Below are positions 1 to 6,047 of a stretch of DNA of 14,185 nt, one piece after another. The translations under genes were made by a program, and so were the position numbers. A model generated the notes under the pieces. The model was given only the letters and a program-made list of their open reading frames with translations. It made no database searches and was not told the origin of the DNA. The stretch is from NCBI GenBank assembly GCA_034668825.1, contig JAXDOR010000078.1, positions 1 to 14,185 of the forward strand, read 5' to 3'. Position 1 is the stretch's first letter. The number at the start of each line of letters is the position of its first letter. The DNA comes from CANKHA01 sp034668825 (lineage in GTDB: Bacteria > Pseudomonadota > Alphaproteobacteria > Rhizobiales > Xanthobacteraceae).

Positions 1-827
1 ACCGGCCGCGAACGCAGCACGGAACCGGTATGGGTGAGCCGTTTCAGCATAATGCGACGAAAGTCCACCGTCGTCTTTGGGCTGCCTTGAAACGCGATTT
101 GCACAATCCGGCCTTCGACCGCGGCGGCTTCGTAATTGCGCTCGATGTAATCCCCACCCACCATGTCGAGTATACCGTCGGCGCCCTTGTCGTTCGTGGC
201 CGCCTTGGTCGCGGCGACGAAGTCCTCGGTTTTATAGTTAATGGCGACGTCGGCGCCGAGCTTGCGGGCGGCTTCGCATTTCTCCGGCGATCCGGCGGTG
301 GTGATGACCTTGCCGCCGAAGGCCTTGGCGAGCTGGATCGCCGTGGTGCCGATGCCGGAGGTGCCGCCATGAACCAGCAGCGTCTCGCCGCTTTTGAGCC
401 CGCCGCGTTCGAAGACATTATGCCAGACGGTGAAGAAGGTTTCCGGAATCGCCCCGGCTTCCACCATGGACAGTTTTTCCGGCACCGGCAGCGCATGTCC
501 CTCATGTGCCAGGCAATATTCGGCGTAGCCGCCGCCGATCACCAGCGCCATCACCCTGTCGCCGACTTTCCATCGGCTAGCATCGAGCCCCAGCGCCACG
601 ACCTCGCCGGATATTTCGAGCCCCGGAATGTCGGGCGCTCCTTTTGGCGGCGGATAGAGGCCTTGCCGCTGCATCACGTCCGGGCGATTCACGCCGGCGG
701 CCGCGACCTTCACTAGGATTTCACCGGCACCGGGCGAGGGGACGGGCCGCTCCTCGGGGACAAGGACCTCGGCTCCGCCTGGGGCGCTGATGCCGATGGC
801 GGTCATCCGTGGAGGCAGCGTGGTCAT
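1..827 (-). CDS. NAD(P)H:quinone oxidoreductase, PIG3-like zinc-free MDR family (3' end outside window)
   Basis: This gene encodes a medium-chain dehydrogenase/reductase of the zinc-independent quinone oxidoreductase type, expected to pass electrons from NAD(P)H to quinones in the cytoplasm. The 275 visible residues cover the GroES-like N-terminal domain (about 20-130) and most of the Rossmann domain. Visible motifs are GVNRPDVMQRQGLYPPP (45-61), PGLEISGEV (68-76) and the nucleotide-binding HGGTSGIG (153-160). Family members are about 325-335 residues, so roughly 50 C-terminal residues lie beyond the left edge. The ATG at 827 is preceded by a weak AAGGTGAG; a second in-frame ATG at 806 (residue 8) is possible. 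The gene is divergent from the DUF1192 gene, with 120 bp between them. No zinc-ligand cysteine cluster is seen, which separates it from alcohol dehydrogenases. The family is secure; the physiological substrate is not known. Confidence 0.9.
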   Translation of the reverse strand, partial: MTTLPPRMTAIGISAPGGAEVLVPEERPVPSPGAGEILVKVAAAGVNRPDVMQRQGLYPPPKGAPDIPGLEISGEVVALGLDASRWKVGDRVMALVIGGGYAEYCLAHEGHALPVPEKLSMVEAGAIPETFFTVWHNVFERGGLKSGETLLVHGGTSGIGTTAIQLAKAFGGKVITTAGSPEKCEAARKLGADVAINYKTEDFVAATKAATNDKGADGILDMVGGDYIERNYEAAAVEGRIVQIAFQGSPKTTVDFRRIMLKRLTHTGSVLRSRP

Positions 828-947
828 GCTCTGTCTCACCTTAACGAAACTGTCGAAGCCCTGCCCAAAGGGTTCTTTAGTAGGCCTTGCCGCATGTGAC
901 AACCGCCGCTCGCGCCGCTATTTTCGGAAGGCAACGGGAGCAGGGCG
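828..947. promoter_or_regulatory. Divergent intergenic promoter region between the quinone reductase and DUF1192 genes
   Basis: This 120-bp gap must carry the promoters of both divergent genes. On the plus strand a weak candidate is TGTGAC (895-900) and TATTTT (919-924), 18 bp apart, about 25 bp ahead of the DUF1192 start. A single TTAAC half-site at 841-845 has no partner at the spacing of a full CtrA box. The element assignment is tentative; only the divergent layout is certain. Confidence 0.3.
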
Positions 948-1139
948 ATGGCGCGGGACGACGAAGAACTGCCGAAGAAGAAAATTGCCCATGAAATCGG
1001 GCAGGACCTCTATCTGATTTCGGCCGAGGATCTTGCCGACCGGATCACCCTGCTTAAACAGGAAATCGCCCGGCTGGAGGCGGCCATGCAGAAGGCCGCA
1101 GCCTCGCGCAATATGGCCGATCAGTTTTTCAAGAAGTGA
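948..1139 (+). CDS. DUF1192 family small protein
   Basis: This is a 63-residue protein matching DUF1192, a short family known mainly from alphaproteobacteria. It opens with an acidic then lysine-rich stretch (MARDDEELPKKK), followed by HEIGQDLYLISAEDLADRI and an amphipathic helix (about 27-50, LLKQEIARLEAAMQKAA) that probably forms a short coiled coil. No signal peptide, membrane segment or catalytic motif is present, so a cytoplasmic structural or adaptor role is likely, but the function is unknown. The start is supported by GGGAG at 936-940, 7 nt before the ATG. It lies upstream of rcdA on the same strand, but a terminator at 1314-1339 separates them, so they need not share a transcript. 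Confidence 0.85.
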   Translation: MARDDEELPKKKIAHEIGQDLYLISAEDLADRITLLKQEIARLEAAMQKAAASRNMADQFFKK

Positions 1140-1209
1140 ATTCGGCCCAAGTGCTTTAGACGCAGGGGATCGCCCCGTGATCTACAAAGTTGCAATTGGC
1201 CGCGGCCGC

Positions 1210-1224
1210 TTAACCTATTGTTAA
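1210..1224. promoter_or_regulatory. Candidate CtrA binding box (TTAA-N7-TTAA)
   Basis: TTAACCTATTGTTAA fits the full CtrA consensus TTAA-N7-TTAA on both strands. It forms the core of a perfect 6-bp dyad, CTTAAC-N5-GTTAAG (1209-1225). It is the only full-spacing TTAA pair I found in the window. It lies directly before the structured RNA segment and 263 bp upstream of rcdA. A weak TTGCAA at 1190-1195 lies upstream, and no clear sigma-70 -10 element is spaced to it, so I cannot say whether binding would activate or repress. The motif match is seen in the sequence; occupancy by CtrA is inferred. Confidence 0.55.
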
Positions 1225-1225
1225 G

Positions 1226-1339
1226 CTTTCTCGTTCATTACTCGCTTGTCCAACTTCTTGGATGCGAGTGGCTCCTGTCCACTCTGTTTGACGCCTCCCT
1301 GTTATCAACTTTTGAGCCGCCGTATGGCGGCTCTTTTTT
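1226..1339 (+). ncRNA. Candidate trans-acting small RNA with intrinsic terminator
   Basis: This non-coding segment looks like a compact small RNA. Hairpin 1 runs from CTCGC (1241-1245) to GCGAG (1264-1268), with an inner stem TCCAA (1249-1253) / TTGGA (1258-1262) closed by a CTTC tetraloop. A competing weak stem pairs GTGG (1268-1271) with CCAC (1279-1282), exposing CTCCT at 1272-1276. A pyrimidine stretch CCTCCCT (1294-1300) follows. Both C/T-rich stretches are anti-Shine-Dalgarno-like, as in many alphaproteobacterial small RNAs that block translation. The element ends in an 8-bp GC-rich terminator and six T residues. The 5' end is a guess (about 1226-1240), giving a transcript near 100-115 nt. 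It resembles my memory of the Rfam suhB/mmgR (alpha-r8) class, but I cannot confirm that here. No plausible coding frame with a ribosome binding site crosses it. Confidence 0.6.
1314..1339 (+). terminator. Rho-independent terminator of the candidate small RNA
   Basis: GAGCCGCC (1314-1321) pairs perfectly with GGCGGCTC (1326-1333) around a GTAT loop, followed by six T (1334-1339). It lies 175 bp after the DUF1192 stop and 147 bp before rcdA. It would end the small RNA and any DUF1192 read-through, which implies that rcdA has its own promoter in 1340-1486 or depends on read-through. Confidence 0.85.
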
Positions 1340-1486
1340 ATGTCCTGTGCCATTTCGGACCAGTCGGGCATCGCCCCGCCGCCTCGGCAACTATGTCTTC
1401 AGCTTTACCGGCCGGGTGCTGGACAGGTTGGCCACGCCGCGCCATGCTGCCTCCGCGTGGGCGTATGTGTGGGTGAGGCGTAAAAA

Positions 1487-2011
1487 ATGTTCGACAAGTC
1501 CGCCAATGATGCGGGACCTGTGTCCTTCGGCGAGAGGCTTGCCAATTCCGAGGTCTTTGCCAGTTTGTTCCGCGACGGCATGGCGCTGGTCGAGGAGACG
1601 GCGACCTATTTGGACGGCCCCGGCCGGCAGGAATCAAAGAAGCTAGAGCGCATGGCGGCGTTGGCCTATGCCACCGAGAGTATGAGGCTGACCACACGGC
1701 TGATGCAGCTCGCCTCCTGGCTGTTGCTGCATCGCGCGGTGAAGGAAGGCGAAATGTCGCTCCTCCAGGCCAATAAGGAAAAGGCCAAGGTCAAGCTTTC
1801 GGCGGGCAGGCCCAGCGATGAGCAGAGCGCCAAAATGCTTCCGCAAAAACTGCAGGATTTGATCGAGCGCTCGACGCTGCTTGAGGTCAAGGTTCGCCGC
1901 CTCGACGCCACCATTCACGCTCCGCTGGTGCCCGATCGCGCGGTGAACGGCAATCCGGTCGAACGCCAGCTTGGTCTGCTTAAGGCAGCCTTCGAGCAGG
2001 ACGGGGTGTAA
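1487..2011 (+). CDS. rcdA: RcdA-like regulator of CtrA degradation (DUF1465 family)
   Basis: This 174-residue protein belongs to the family once called DUF1465 (PF07323), whose characterised member is Caulobacter RcdA. There it works with CpdR and PopA to bring the cell-cycle regulator CtrA to the ClpXP protease at the cell pole. The protein appears all helical, with the conserved core ESMRLTTRLMQLASWLL at 64-80 followed by HRAVKEGEM (82-90). A lysine-rich helix (about 95-105) and a disordered, charged stretch follow, then a helix around 117-143 that includes LLEVKVRRLD (131-140). No signal peptide or membrane segment is seen. The ATG at 1487 has GAGG at 1475-1478, 8 nt upstream. A candidate CtrA box lies 263 bp upstream, beyond a terminator. 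Family assignment is strong; its partners in this organism are inferred from Caulobacter. Confidence 0.88.
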   Translation: MFDKSANDAGPVSFGERLANSEVFASLFRDGMALVEETATYLDGPGRQESKKLERMAALAYATESMRLTTRLMQLASWLLLHRAVKEGEMSLLQANKEKAKVKLSAGRPSDEQSAKMLPQKLQDLIERSTLLEVKVRRLDATIHAPLVPDRAVNGNPVERQLGLLKAAFEQDGV

Positions 2012-2028
2012 CTTCGGATAGCTCTGAT

Positions 2029-2115
2029 CGTCATGGCCGGGCTTGTCCCGCCCGTCCACGTCTTGCTTATTAAACGAAGAAAGACGTGGATGCCCGGACG
2101 AGGCCGGGCATGACG
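2029..2115. repeat. 87-bp palindromic intergenic repeat, copy 1
   Basis: The element is bounded by CGTCATG and CATGACG, with inner arms TCCACGTCTT (2055-2064) and AAGACGTGGA (2081-2090) pairing perfectly around a 16-nt AT-rich loop. The outer arms GGCCGGGC / GCCCGG add a long, slightly imperfect stem. Copy 2 (4470-4556) has the same length, near-identical arms and an unrelated loop. This suggests that the folded shape is preserved, or that the arms spread as a unit. It lies just after the rcdA stop, between convergent rcdA and rpmE. Similar palindromes are abundant between genes in Bradyrhizobium and relatives. Confidence 0.85.
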
Positions 2116-2147
2116 AGATAAATCATATGGATCTGCTACCCAACGAA

Positions 2148-2171
2148 AAACCCCCGCATGAGCGGGGGTTT
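2148..2171 (-). terminator. Terminator between convergent rcdA and rpmE, best oriented for rpmE
   Basis: AAACCCCCGC (2148-2157) pairs perfectly with GCGGGGGTTT (2162-2171) around ATGA. Read on the minus strand the hairpin runs into five T (from A2146-A2150), a classic intrinsic terminator 25 nt past the rpmE stop. On the plus strand the T-run is only three long, but it may still help to stop rcdA transcripts. Confidence 0.85.
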
Positions 2172-2196
2172 CGATTTAGCGTGGCAACAGCGCGAA

Positions 2197-2424
2197 TTAC
2201 GTCTTGATGCCCAACCCGGCGAACTTCTTCTGGAAGCGCGACACCCGGCCGCCGCGGTCAAGCAGATGTTGTCCTCCGCCGGTCCAAGCGGGGTGCGACT
2301 TGGGGTCGATATCGAGATGCATCGTATCGCCCTCCTTGCCCCAGGTGGTGCGCGTGGTGAATTCAGTGCCGTCGGTCATGATGATTTTGACGGTGTGATA
2401 GTCGGGATGCGTTTCGGACTTCAT
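2197..2424 (-). CDS. rpmE: 50S ribosomal protein L31, cysteine-free form
   Basis: Ribosomal protein L31 sits on the central protuberance of the large subunit and helps to bridge the two subunits. The 75 residues show the alphaproteobacterial pattern: HPDYHTVKIIMTDGTEF (6-22), TTWGKEGDTMHLDIDPKSHPAWTG (26-49, cited as a region) and the C-terminal QHLLDRGGRVSRFQKKF (52-68). There is no cysteine at all, so the zinc-binding cysteines of E. coli-type L31 are missing and the protein should not need zinc. The start has only a weak upstream GGGAA. Transcription probably begins from the promoter at 2488-2516 and ends at the hairpin 2148-2171, making it monocistronic. Confidence 0.95.
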   Translation of the reverse strand: MKSETHPDYHTVKIIMTDGTEFTTRTTWGKEGDTMHLDIDPKSHPAWTGGGQHLLDRGGRVSRFQKKFAGLGIKT

Positions 2425-2487
2425 GGCTCGTGGTTCCCACGCGAAAGCCGCGCTTTTGGCATCGATATGGATGGAATGTTGTCGGCT

Positions 2488-2516
2488 CTATAGACTAGGC
2501 CCGCCGGTGAGACAAG
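2488..2516 (-). promoter_or_regulatory. Sigma-70 type promoter for rpmE
   Basis: Read on the minus strand, CTTGTC (2516-2511) and CTATAG (2493-2488) are separated by exactly 17 bp. This is 5/6 and 5/6 against the alphaproteobacterial housekeeping consensus CTTGAC-N17-CTATAT. Transcription would start near 2481, giving an rpmE leader of about 57 nt. A perfect 6-bp dyad ACGGAA-N9-TTCCGT (2522-2542) lies directly upstream of the -35 element and could be a regulator site, though nothing identifies one. Confidence 0.65.
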
Positions 2517-2660
2517 CCGCCACGGAAGTCCCGTAGTTCCGTCCGTATCCGAGGTGCCAAGGCCTAATCCAGGAGCGATGTCGCAATTGCCACTCGTGCG
2601 CTGCCGGGGCATTGTCGCGCCGGAATTTGGTAGCGCTGGCGCAAGGGCTTTTGTGACGTA

Positions 2661-4457
2661 ATGAATGGTGTCCGGGACGGAAACAAGCATGATCCGGAGG
2701 GTTCCAAGCCCGCGGCCCGCCGGCTCAAGCCGCTTGGACTGCTTTTACCCTATGTGCGGCGCTACCGCGGCCAAGCGCTAGCCGCGTTAGCCGCGCTCGT
2801 TGTCGCCGCGCTGGCGACCCTGGCGGTGCCGCTCGCCGTGCGGCGGATGATCGATTTCGGCTTCTCCGCCGAGAACATCTCGCTGATCGACAATTATTTC
2901 ACCGTGATGATCGCGGTGGTCCTGGTGCTCGCCGGCGCCAGCGCATCGCGTTTCTATCTCGTCACCACGCTCGGCGAGCGCATCGTTGCCGACTTGCGCA
3001 GCGACGTCTTCGCGCATCTAACGGGGCTATCGTCGGCGTTTTTTGATCAGGCGAAGACCGGCGAGATGATCTCGCGGCTCACCGCCGACACGACGCAAAT
3101 CAAGTCCGCGGTCGGCGCTTCGGTATCGATCGCGTTGCGCAATCTTGTCCTCTTTCTCGGCGCCAGCACGATGATGGTGGTGACGAGCCCGCGGCTGTCT
3201 GGCTTCGTGCTCGGCGCCATTCCGTTGATCGTGTTGCCCCTGGTGGCTTTCGGCCGTTCGGTGCGCCGCCGCTCACGCCTGGCACAGGACACGCTGGCGA
3301 ACGCCGCCGCTTATGCCGGCGAGCTGCTCGGCGCGGTACGCACGTTGCAGGCCTTCACCAACGAAAGGCTGGCGCGGTCGCGCTTTGCTGCCGCCGTGGA
3401 ACTGGCCTATTCCACCGCCCGCGATTCGACGCGTGCGCGCGCATTTCTCACGGCCTTTGCCATCTTCATCGTCTTCGCCAGCGTCGTCGTCGTGCTCTGG
3501 GTCGGTGCCCAGGACGTGATGACCGGGGCCATCAGCGCCGGGCGGCTGTTTCAATTTGTGCTCTACGCCGTGCTCGCGGCGAGCGCGCTCGGCGAACTCT
3601 CCCAGGTTTGGGGCGAGATCTCTCAGGCGGCGGGCGCAGCCGAAAGGCTGTTCGAAATATTGGCGATCAAGCCTGCCGTCGTGGCGCCGGCGCATCCGAT
3701 CCCGCTGCCCGCACCCGCACGCGGTGAGGTCGGGTTCGAGGATGTGCATTTTGTCTATCCGACACGGTCGGACGCTCCGGTTCTGGAAGGCGTATCGTTC
3801 CGCGTGCAGCGGGGCGAGAAGGTGGCCATCGTCGGACCTTCAGGCGCCGGCAAGAGCACGATCTTTCATTTGCTGTTGCGCTTTTACGATCCGATTTCGG
3901 GCGCGGTCACTTTCGATGGCGTGCGGCTCGCTGATGCCGATCCAGTCGAACTGCGCCGGCGGATTGCGCTGGTGCCGCAGGAGACCGCGATCTTTGCCAG
4001 CTCTGTGCGGGACAATATCCGCTTCGGGCGGCCCGAAGCGACAGACGAGGAGGTCGCGCGTGCGGCGGAGCTGGCGCTGGCGTCCGAATTCATCCAGCGC
4101 TTGCCGCAGGGCTTCGAGACCGAAGTTGGCGAACGCGGCATTACTCTGTCAGGAGGGCAGCGACAGCGTATCGCCATTGCCCGCGCGATTCTGCGCGACG
4201 CGCCTTTGCTGTTGCTCGATGAAGCGACCTCTGCGCTCGATGCCGAGAGCGAAACCCTGGTCCAGGCCGCGCTGGCGCGGCTGATGGCCGAGCGCACGAC
4301 GCTGGTGATCGCGCACCGGCTGGCGACCGTGCTCAAATGTGATCGCATCCTCGTGATGGACCATGGCGGCATTGTCGAAGAGGGCACCCATGAAGTGCTC
4401 GCCGCCGCCGGCGGGCTTTATTCCCGGCTGGCCAAGCTGCAGTTCGAGGGGGCGTGA
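2661..4457 (+). CDS. ABC exporter half-transporter (MsbA/ABCB-like, fused membrane and ATPase domains)
   Basis: This 598-residue inner-membrane half-transporter would work as a dimer, using ATP to push a lipid, drug or peptide-like substrate out of the cytoplasm. Six membrane segments are expected near residues 38-60, 80-100, 155-175, 178-198, 262-284 and 295-312. The nucleotide-binding domain spans about 355-595 with every key motif intact: aromatic Y366, Walker A GPSGAGKST (392-400), Q-loop Q440, signature LSGGQ (496-500), Walker B LLLLDE (516-521) and switch H552. The ATG at 2661 lacks a good ribosome binding site; no better in-frame start is seen before the membrane domain. It stands alone, divergent from rpmE, and a palindromic repeat follows 12 bp after the stop. 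The substrate cannot be told from the sequence. Confidence 0.92.
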   Translation: MNGVRDGNKHDPEGSKPAARRLKPLGLLLPYVRRYRGQALAALAALVVAALATLAVPLAVRRMIDFGFSAENISLIDNYFTVMIAVVLVLAGASASRFYLVTTLGERIVADLRSDVFAHLTGLSSAFFDQAKTGEMISRLTADTTQIKSAVGASVSIALRNLVLFLGASTMMVVTSPRLSGFVLGAIPLIVLPLVAFGRSVRRRSRLAQDTLANAAAYAGELLGAVRTLQAFTNERLARSRFAAAVELAYSTARDSTRARAFLTAFAIFIVFASVVVVLWVGAQDVMTGAISAGRLFQFVLYAVLAASALGELSQVWGEISQAAGAAERLFEILAIKPAVVAPAHPIPLPAPARGEVGFEDVHFVYPTRSDAPVLEGVSFRVQRGEKVAIVGPSGAGKSTIFHLLLRFYDPISGAVTFDGVRLADADPVELRRRIALVPQETAIFASSVRDNIRFGRPEATDEEVARAAELALASEFIQRLPQGFETEVGERGITLSGGQRQRIAIARAILRDAPLLLLDEATSALDAESETLVQAALARLMAERTTLVIAHRLATVLKCDRILVMDHGGIVEEGTHEVLAAAGGLYSRLAKLQFEGA

Positions 4458-4469
4458 GCCTTATTTACT

Positions 4470-4556
4470 CGTCATGGCCGGGCTTGTCCCGGCCATCCAC
4501 GTCTTTGGATTGCTGAAAGCAAGACGTGGATGCCCGCGACGAGCGCGGGCATGACG
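4470..4556. repeat. 87-bp palindromic intergenic repeat, copy 2
   Basis: This copy has the same boundaries (CGTCATG...CATGACG) and inner arms (TCCACGTCTT / AAGACGTGGA) as copy 1, with a different 15-nt loop. The outer stem is better paired, GGCCGGG against its partner near 4535-4550. It fills the space between the convergent exporter and GNAT genes, so it may serve both as a fold-back terminator. Read as protein it gives VMAGLVPAIHV, a spurious peptide. Confidence 0.85.
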
Positions 4557-4563
4557 CGAAACG

Positions 4564-5019
4564 TTACGGCCGCCAGCTCATCAGATAAGTAGGCCGCCCG
4601 GAGATCGCGTTGGCGTGCGGGCCGGCGATAACGAATCCTTGCTTCTGGTAAAAACGAACGGCGCGCTGGTGGTCCTGGTTGACGTGAAGGTCGAGACCTT
4701 TCGGCGAAAGTCGCTTGGCTTCGGCGATGAGCATGCCGCCGGTTCCCGAACCCCAGGCTTCAGGCGCCACCACGATCTGGTCCAGATAAAGCGTTTCGCA
4801 CTCGACGGTCACAAAGCCGGCCATAGTCGCGTGCTTTTCGGCAATCACGATGTCGGCTCGCGGCACAAGCTCGTTGCGCCAGCGCTCGCGCCACCAGGGA
4901 ACGCGCGCGACGAAATCGATATCGGGATAGGTCTGCTGCCATGTCCGCAGCCACAGATCGATCGCCGCATCCTCATCGGTGACGGCATAGGGGCGTAGCG
5001 TCGGTGAGAGTTCTCTCAC
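4564..5019 (-). CDS. GNAT family N-acetyltransferase
   Basis: This 151-residue protein has the GNAT fold and would transfer an acetyl group from acetyl-CoA to an unknown amine. The N-terminal region carries LRPYAVTDEDAAIDLW (8-23), as in many stand-alone GNATs. The acetyl-CoA-binding strand and loop are LDQIVVAPEAWGSGTGGMLI (79-98), with WGSGTG as the Q/RxxGxG/A-type pyrophosphate loop. VNQDHQRAVRFYQKQGF (113-129) is the usual C-terminal motif that places the catalytic-site tyrosine. It starts with GTG, and GTGA overlaps the TGA stop of the MotB/OmpA-like gene by 4 nt; GGAG lies 3 nt upstream. This overlap argues for translational coupling. Its stop is 7 bp from palindrome copy 2. The substrate is unknown. 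Confidence 0.88.
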   Translation of the reverse strand: MRELSPTLRPYAVTDEDAAIDLWLRTWQQTYPDIDFVARVPWWRERWRNELVPRADIVIAEKHATMAGFVTVECETLYLDQIVVAPEAWGSGTGGMLIAEAKRLSPKGLDLHVNQDHQRAVRFYQKQGFVIAGPHANAISGRPTYLMSWRP

Positions 5020-6041
5020 CGCTCCGTCAACTTCAGTTCGATGCGGCGGTTGCGGCTAAAAGCGGCGTCGGTGTTGGCGGTATCGAGCGGCTGGAACTCG
5101 CCGAAACCGGCCGCGACCAGGTGCTGCGGCGAGACGCCCTTGCTGATCAGATACTGCACCACCGAAATCGCGCGCGCGGCGGAAAGGTCCCAGTTGGATT
5201 TAAATTGCGCGCTGGAAATCGGGCGTATGTCGGTATGCCCGTCCACCCGCATAACCCAGGCGATATCCGTGGGAATTTGCTTTTCTAGTTCGAGCAAGGC
5301 GCCGGCAACCGTGTCGAGTTCGGTCATCCCCTCGGGTTTGAGGATTGCTTGGCCGACGTCATAAAACACCTCGGATTGAAACACGAAGCGGTCGCCGACG
5401 ATTCGCACGTCGGGTCTGTTGCCGAGGATCGCGCGCAGCCGCCCAAAAAAATCCGAGCGATAGCGTGAGAGTTCCTGCACCCGTTGGGCCAGTGCCACGT
5501 TGAGGCGCTGCCCAAGCTCCGCCAGCCGCGTCTGCGAATCCTTCTCGCGCTTCTCCGACACATCGAGCGCCGCTTCGATGGCGCTAAGCTGGCGGCGCAA
5601 TGCAGCGATCTGCTGGTTGAGCGCCTCGACCTGTGCCAGCGCCCGCGCCGACAGCTGCTTTTCCGCATCAAGCTCGCTCGATAGCTGGGCGGCCTTGCCC
5701 TGAGCCGCCGCAGCGCCGTTCGCATTCTCGGCAAGGCCCTTGAGGCGATCGCGGTCGCTCTCGGCGGAAGCGAGACCGGCGTGCAGTTGCGCGATCTCCT
5801 CCTCGAGATTGAGCTTTCCGGTTTTTTCAAGCGACAGAAGTTCGGTGAGCTGAGCGATCTGCGCGGTCAGGCGCTGCAGCGCGGTGTCCTTCCCGGTCAT
5901 CTCCTGTGCGAGATAGAACTGCACGATGACGAAAACCGAGAGCAGGAAAATGATGCTGAGGATCAACGTCGACAGCGCGTCGACGAAGCCCGGCCAGTAA
6001 TTCATGCCGGTTTCGCTGCGGCTCCTGCGGGCAAGTGCCAT
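5016..6041 (-). CDS. MotB/OmpA-like peptidoglycan-binding protein with long coiled coil
   Basis: This 341-residue protein has one N-terminal membrane helix (about 19-44), a long predicted periplasmic coiled coil (about 50-195) and a C-terminal OmpA/MotB domain (about 216-340). The helix carries an acid in FVDALSTLILSIIFLL (19-34), where D21 fits the ion-carrying aspartate of MotB, ExbD and TolR. The OmpA domain keeps the peptidoglycan-binding residues: DGHTD (267-271), NWDLSAARA (283-291) and RNRRIE (330-335). It is 6 nt downstream of the MotA/TolQ-like gene, with AGGA in its upstream region, and overlaps the GNAT gene by 4 nt. The pair should form an ion-driven complex that anchors to or acts on the cell wall. 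MotB itself has only a short linker here, so this is unlikely to be the flagellar stator. The biological task is unknown. Confidence 0.88.
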   Translation of the reverse strand: MALARRSRSETGMNYWPGFVDALSTLILSIIFLLSVFVIVQFYLAQEMTGKDTALQRLTAQIAQLTELLSLEKTGKLNLEEEIAQLHAGLASAESDRDRLKGLAENANGAAAAQGKAAQLSSELDAEKQLSARALAQVEALNQQIAALRRQLSAIEAALDVSEKREKDSQTRLAELGQRLNVALAQRVQELSRYRSDFFGRLRAILGNRPDVRIVGDRFVFQSEVFYDVGQAILKPEGMTELDTVAGALLELEKQIPTDIAWVMRVDGHTDIRPISSAQFKSNWDLSAARAISVVQYLISKGVSPQHLVAAGFGEFQPLDTANTDAAFSRNRRIELKLTER

Positions 6042-6047
6042 GCGGTC

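Noticed and set aside
30..716. Long plus-strand open frame opposite the quinone reductase gene
   Set aside because: It lies fully antisense to a gene with clear motifs (HGGTSGIG), has no family pattern or ribosome binding site, and is typical of shadow frames in GC-rich DNA.
828..947. Second CtrA box at TTAAC (841-845)
   Set aside because: It is only a half-site; no TTAA lies 7 bases away on either side.
1218..1697. Several open frames on both strands between DUF1192 and rcdA
   Set aside because: They cross the hairpins and the terminator at 1314-1339, have no ribosome binding site, and are rich in Arg/Pro/Ser as expected of noise; the segment is better explained by a structured RNA.
4363..4554. 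Small open frame ending in VMAGLVPAIHV
   Set aside because: It is read through palindrome copy 2; this peptide is a known kind of false gene call created by this repeat.
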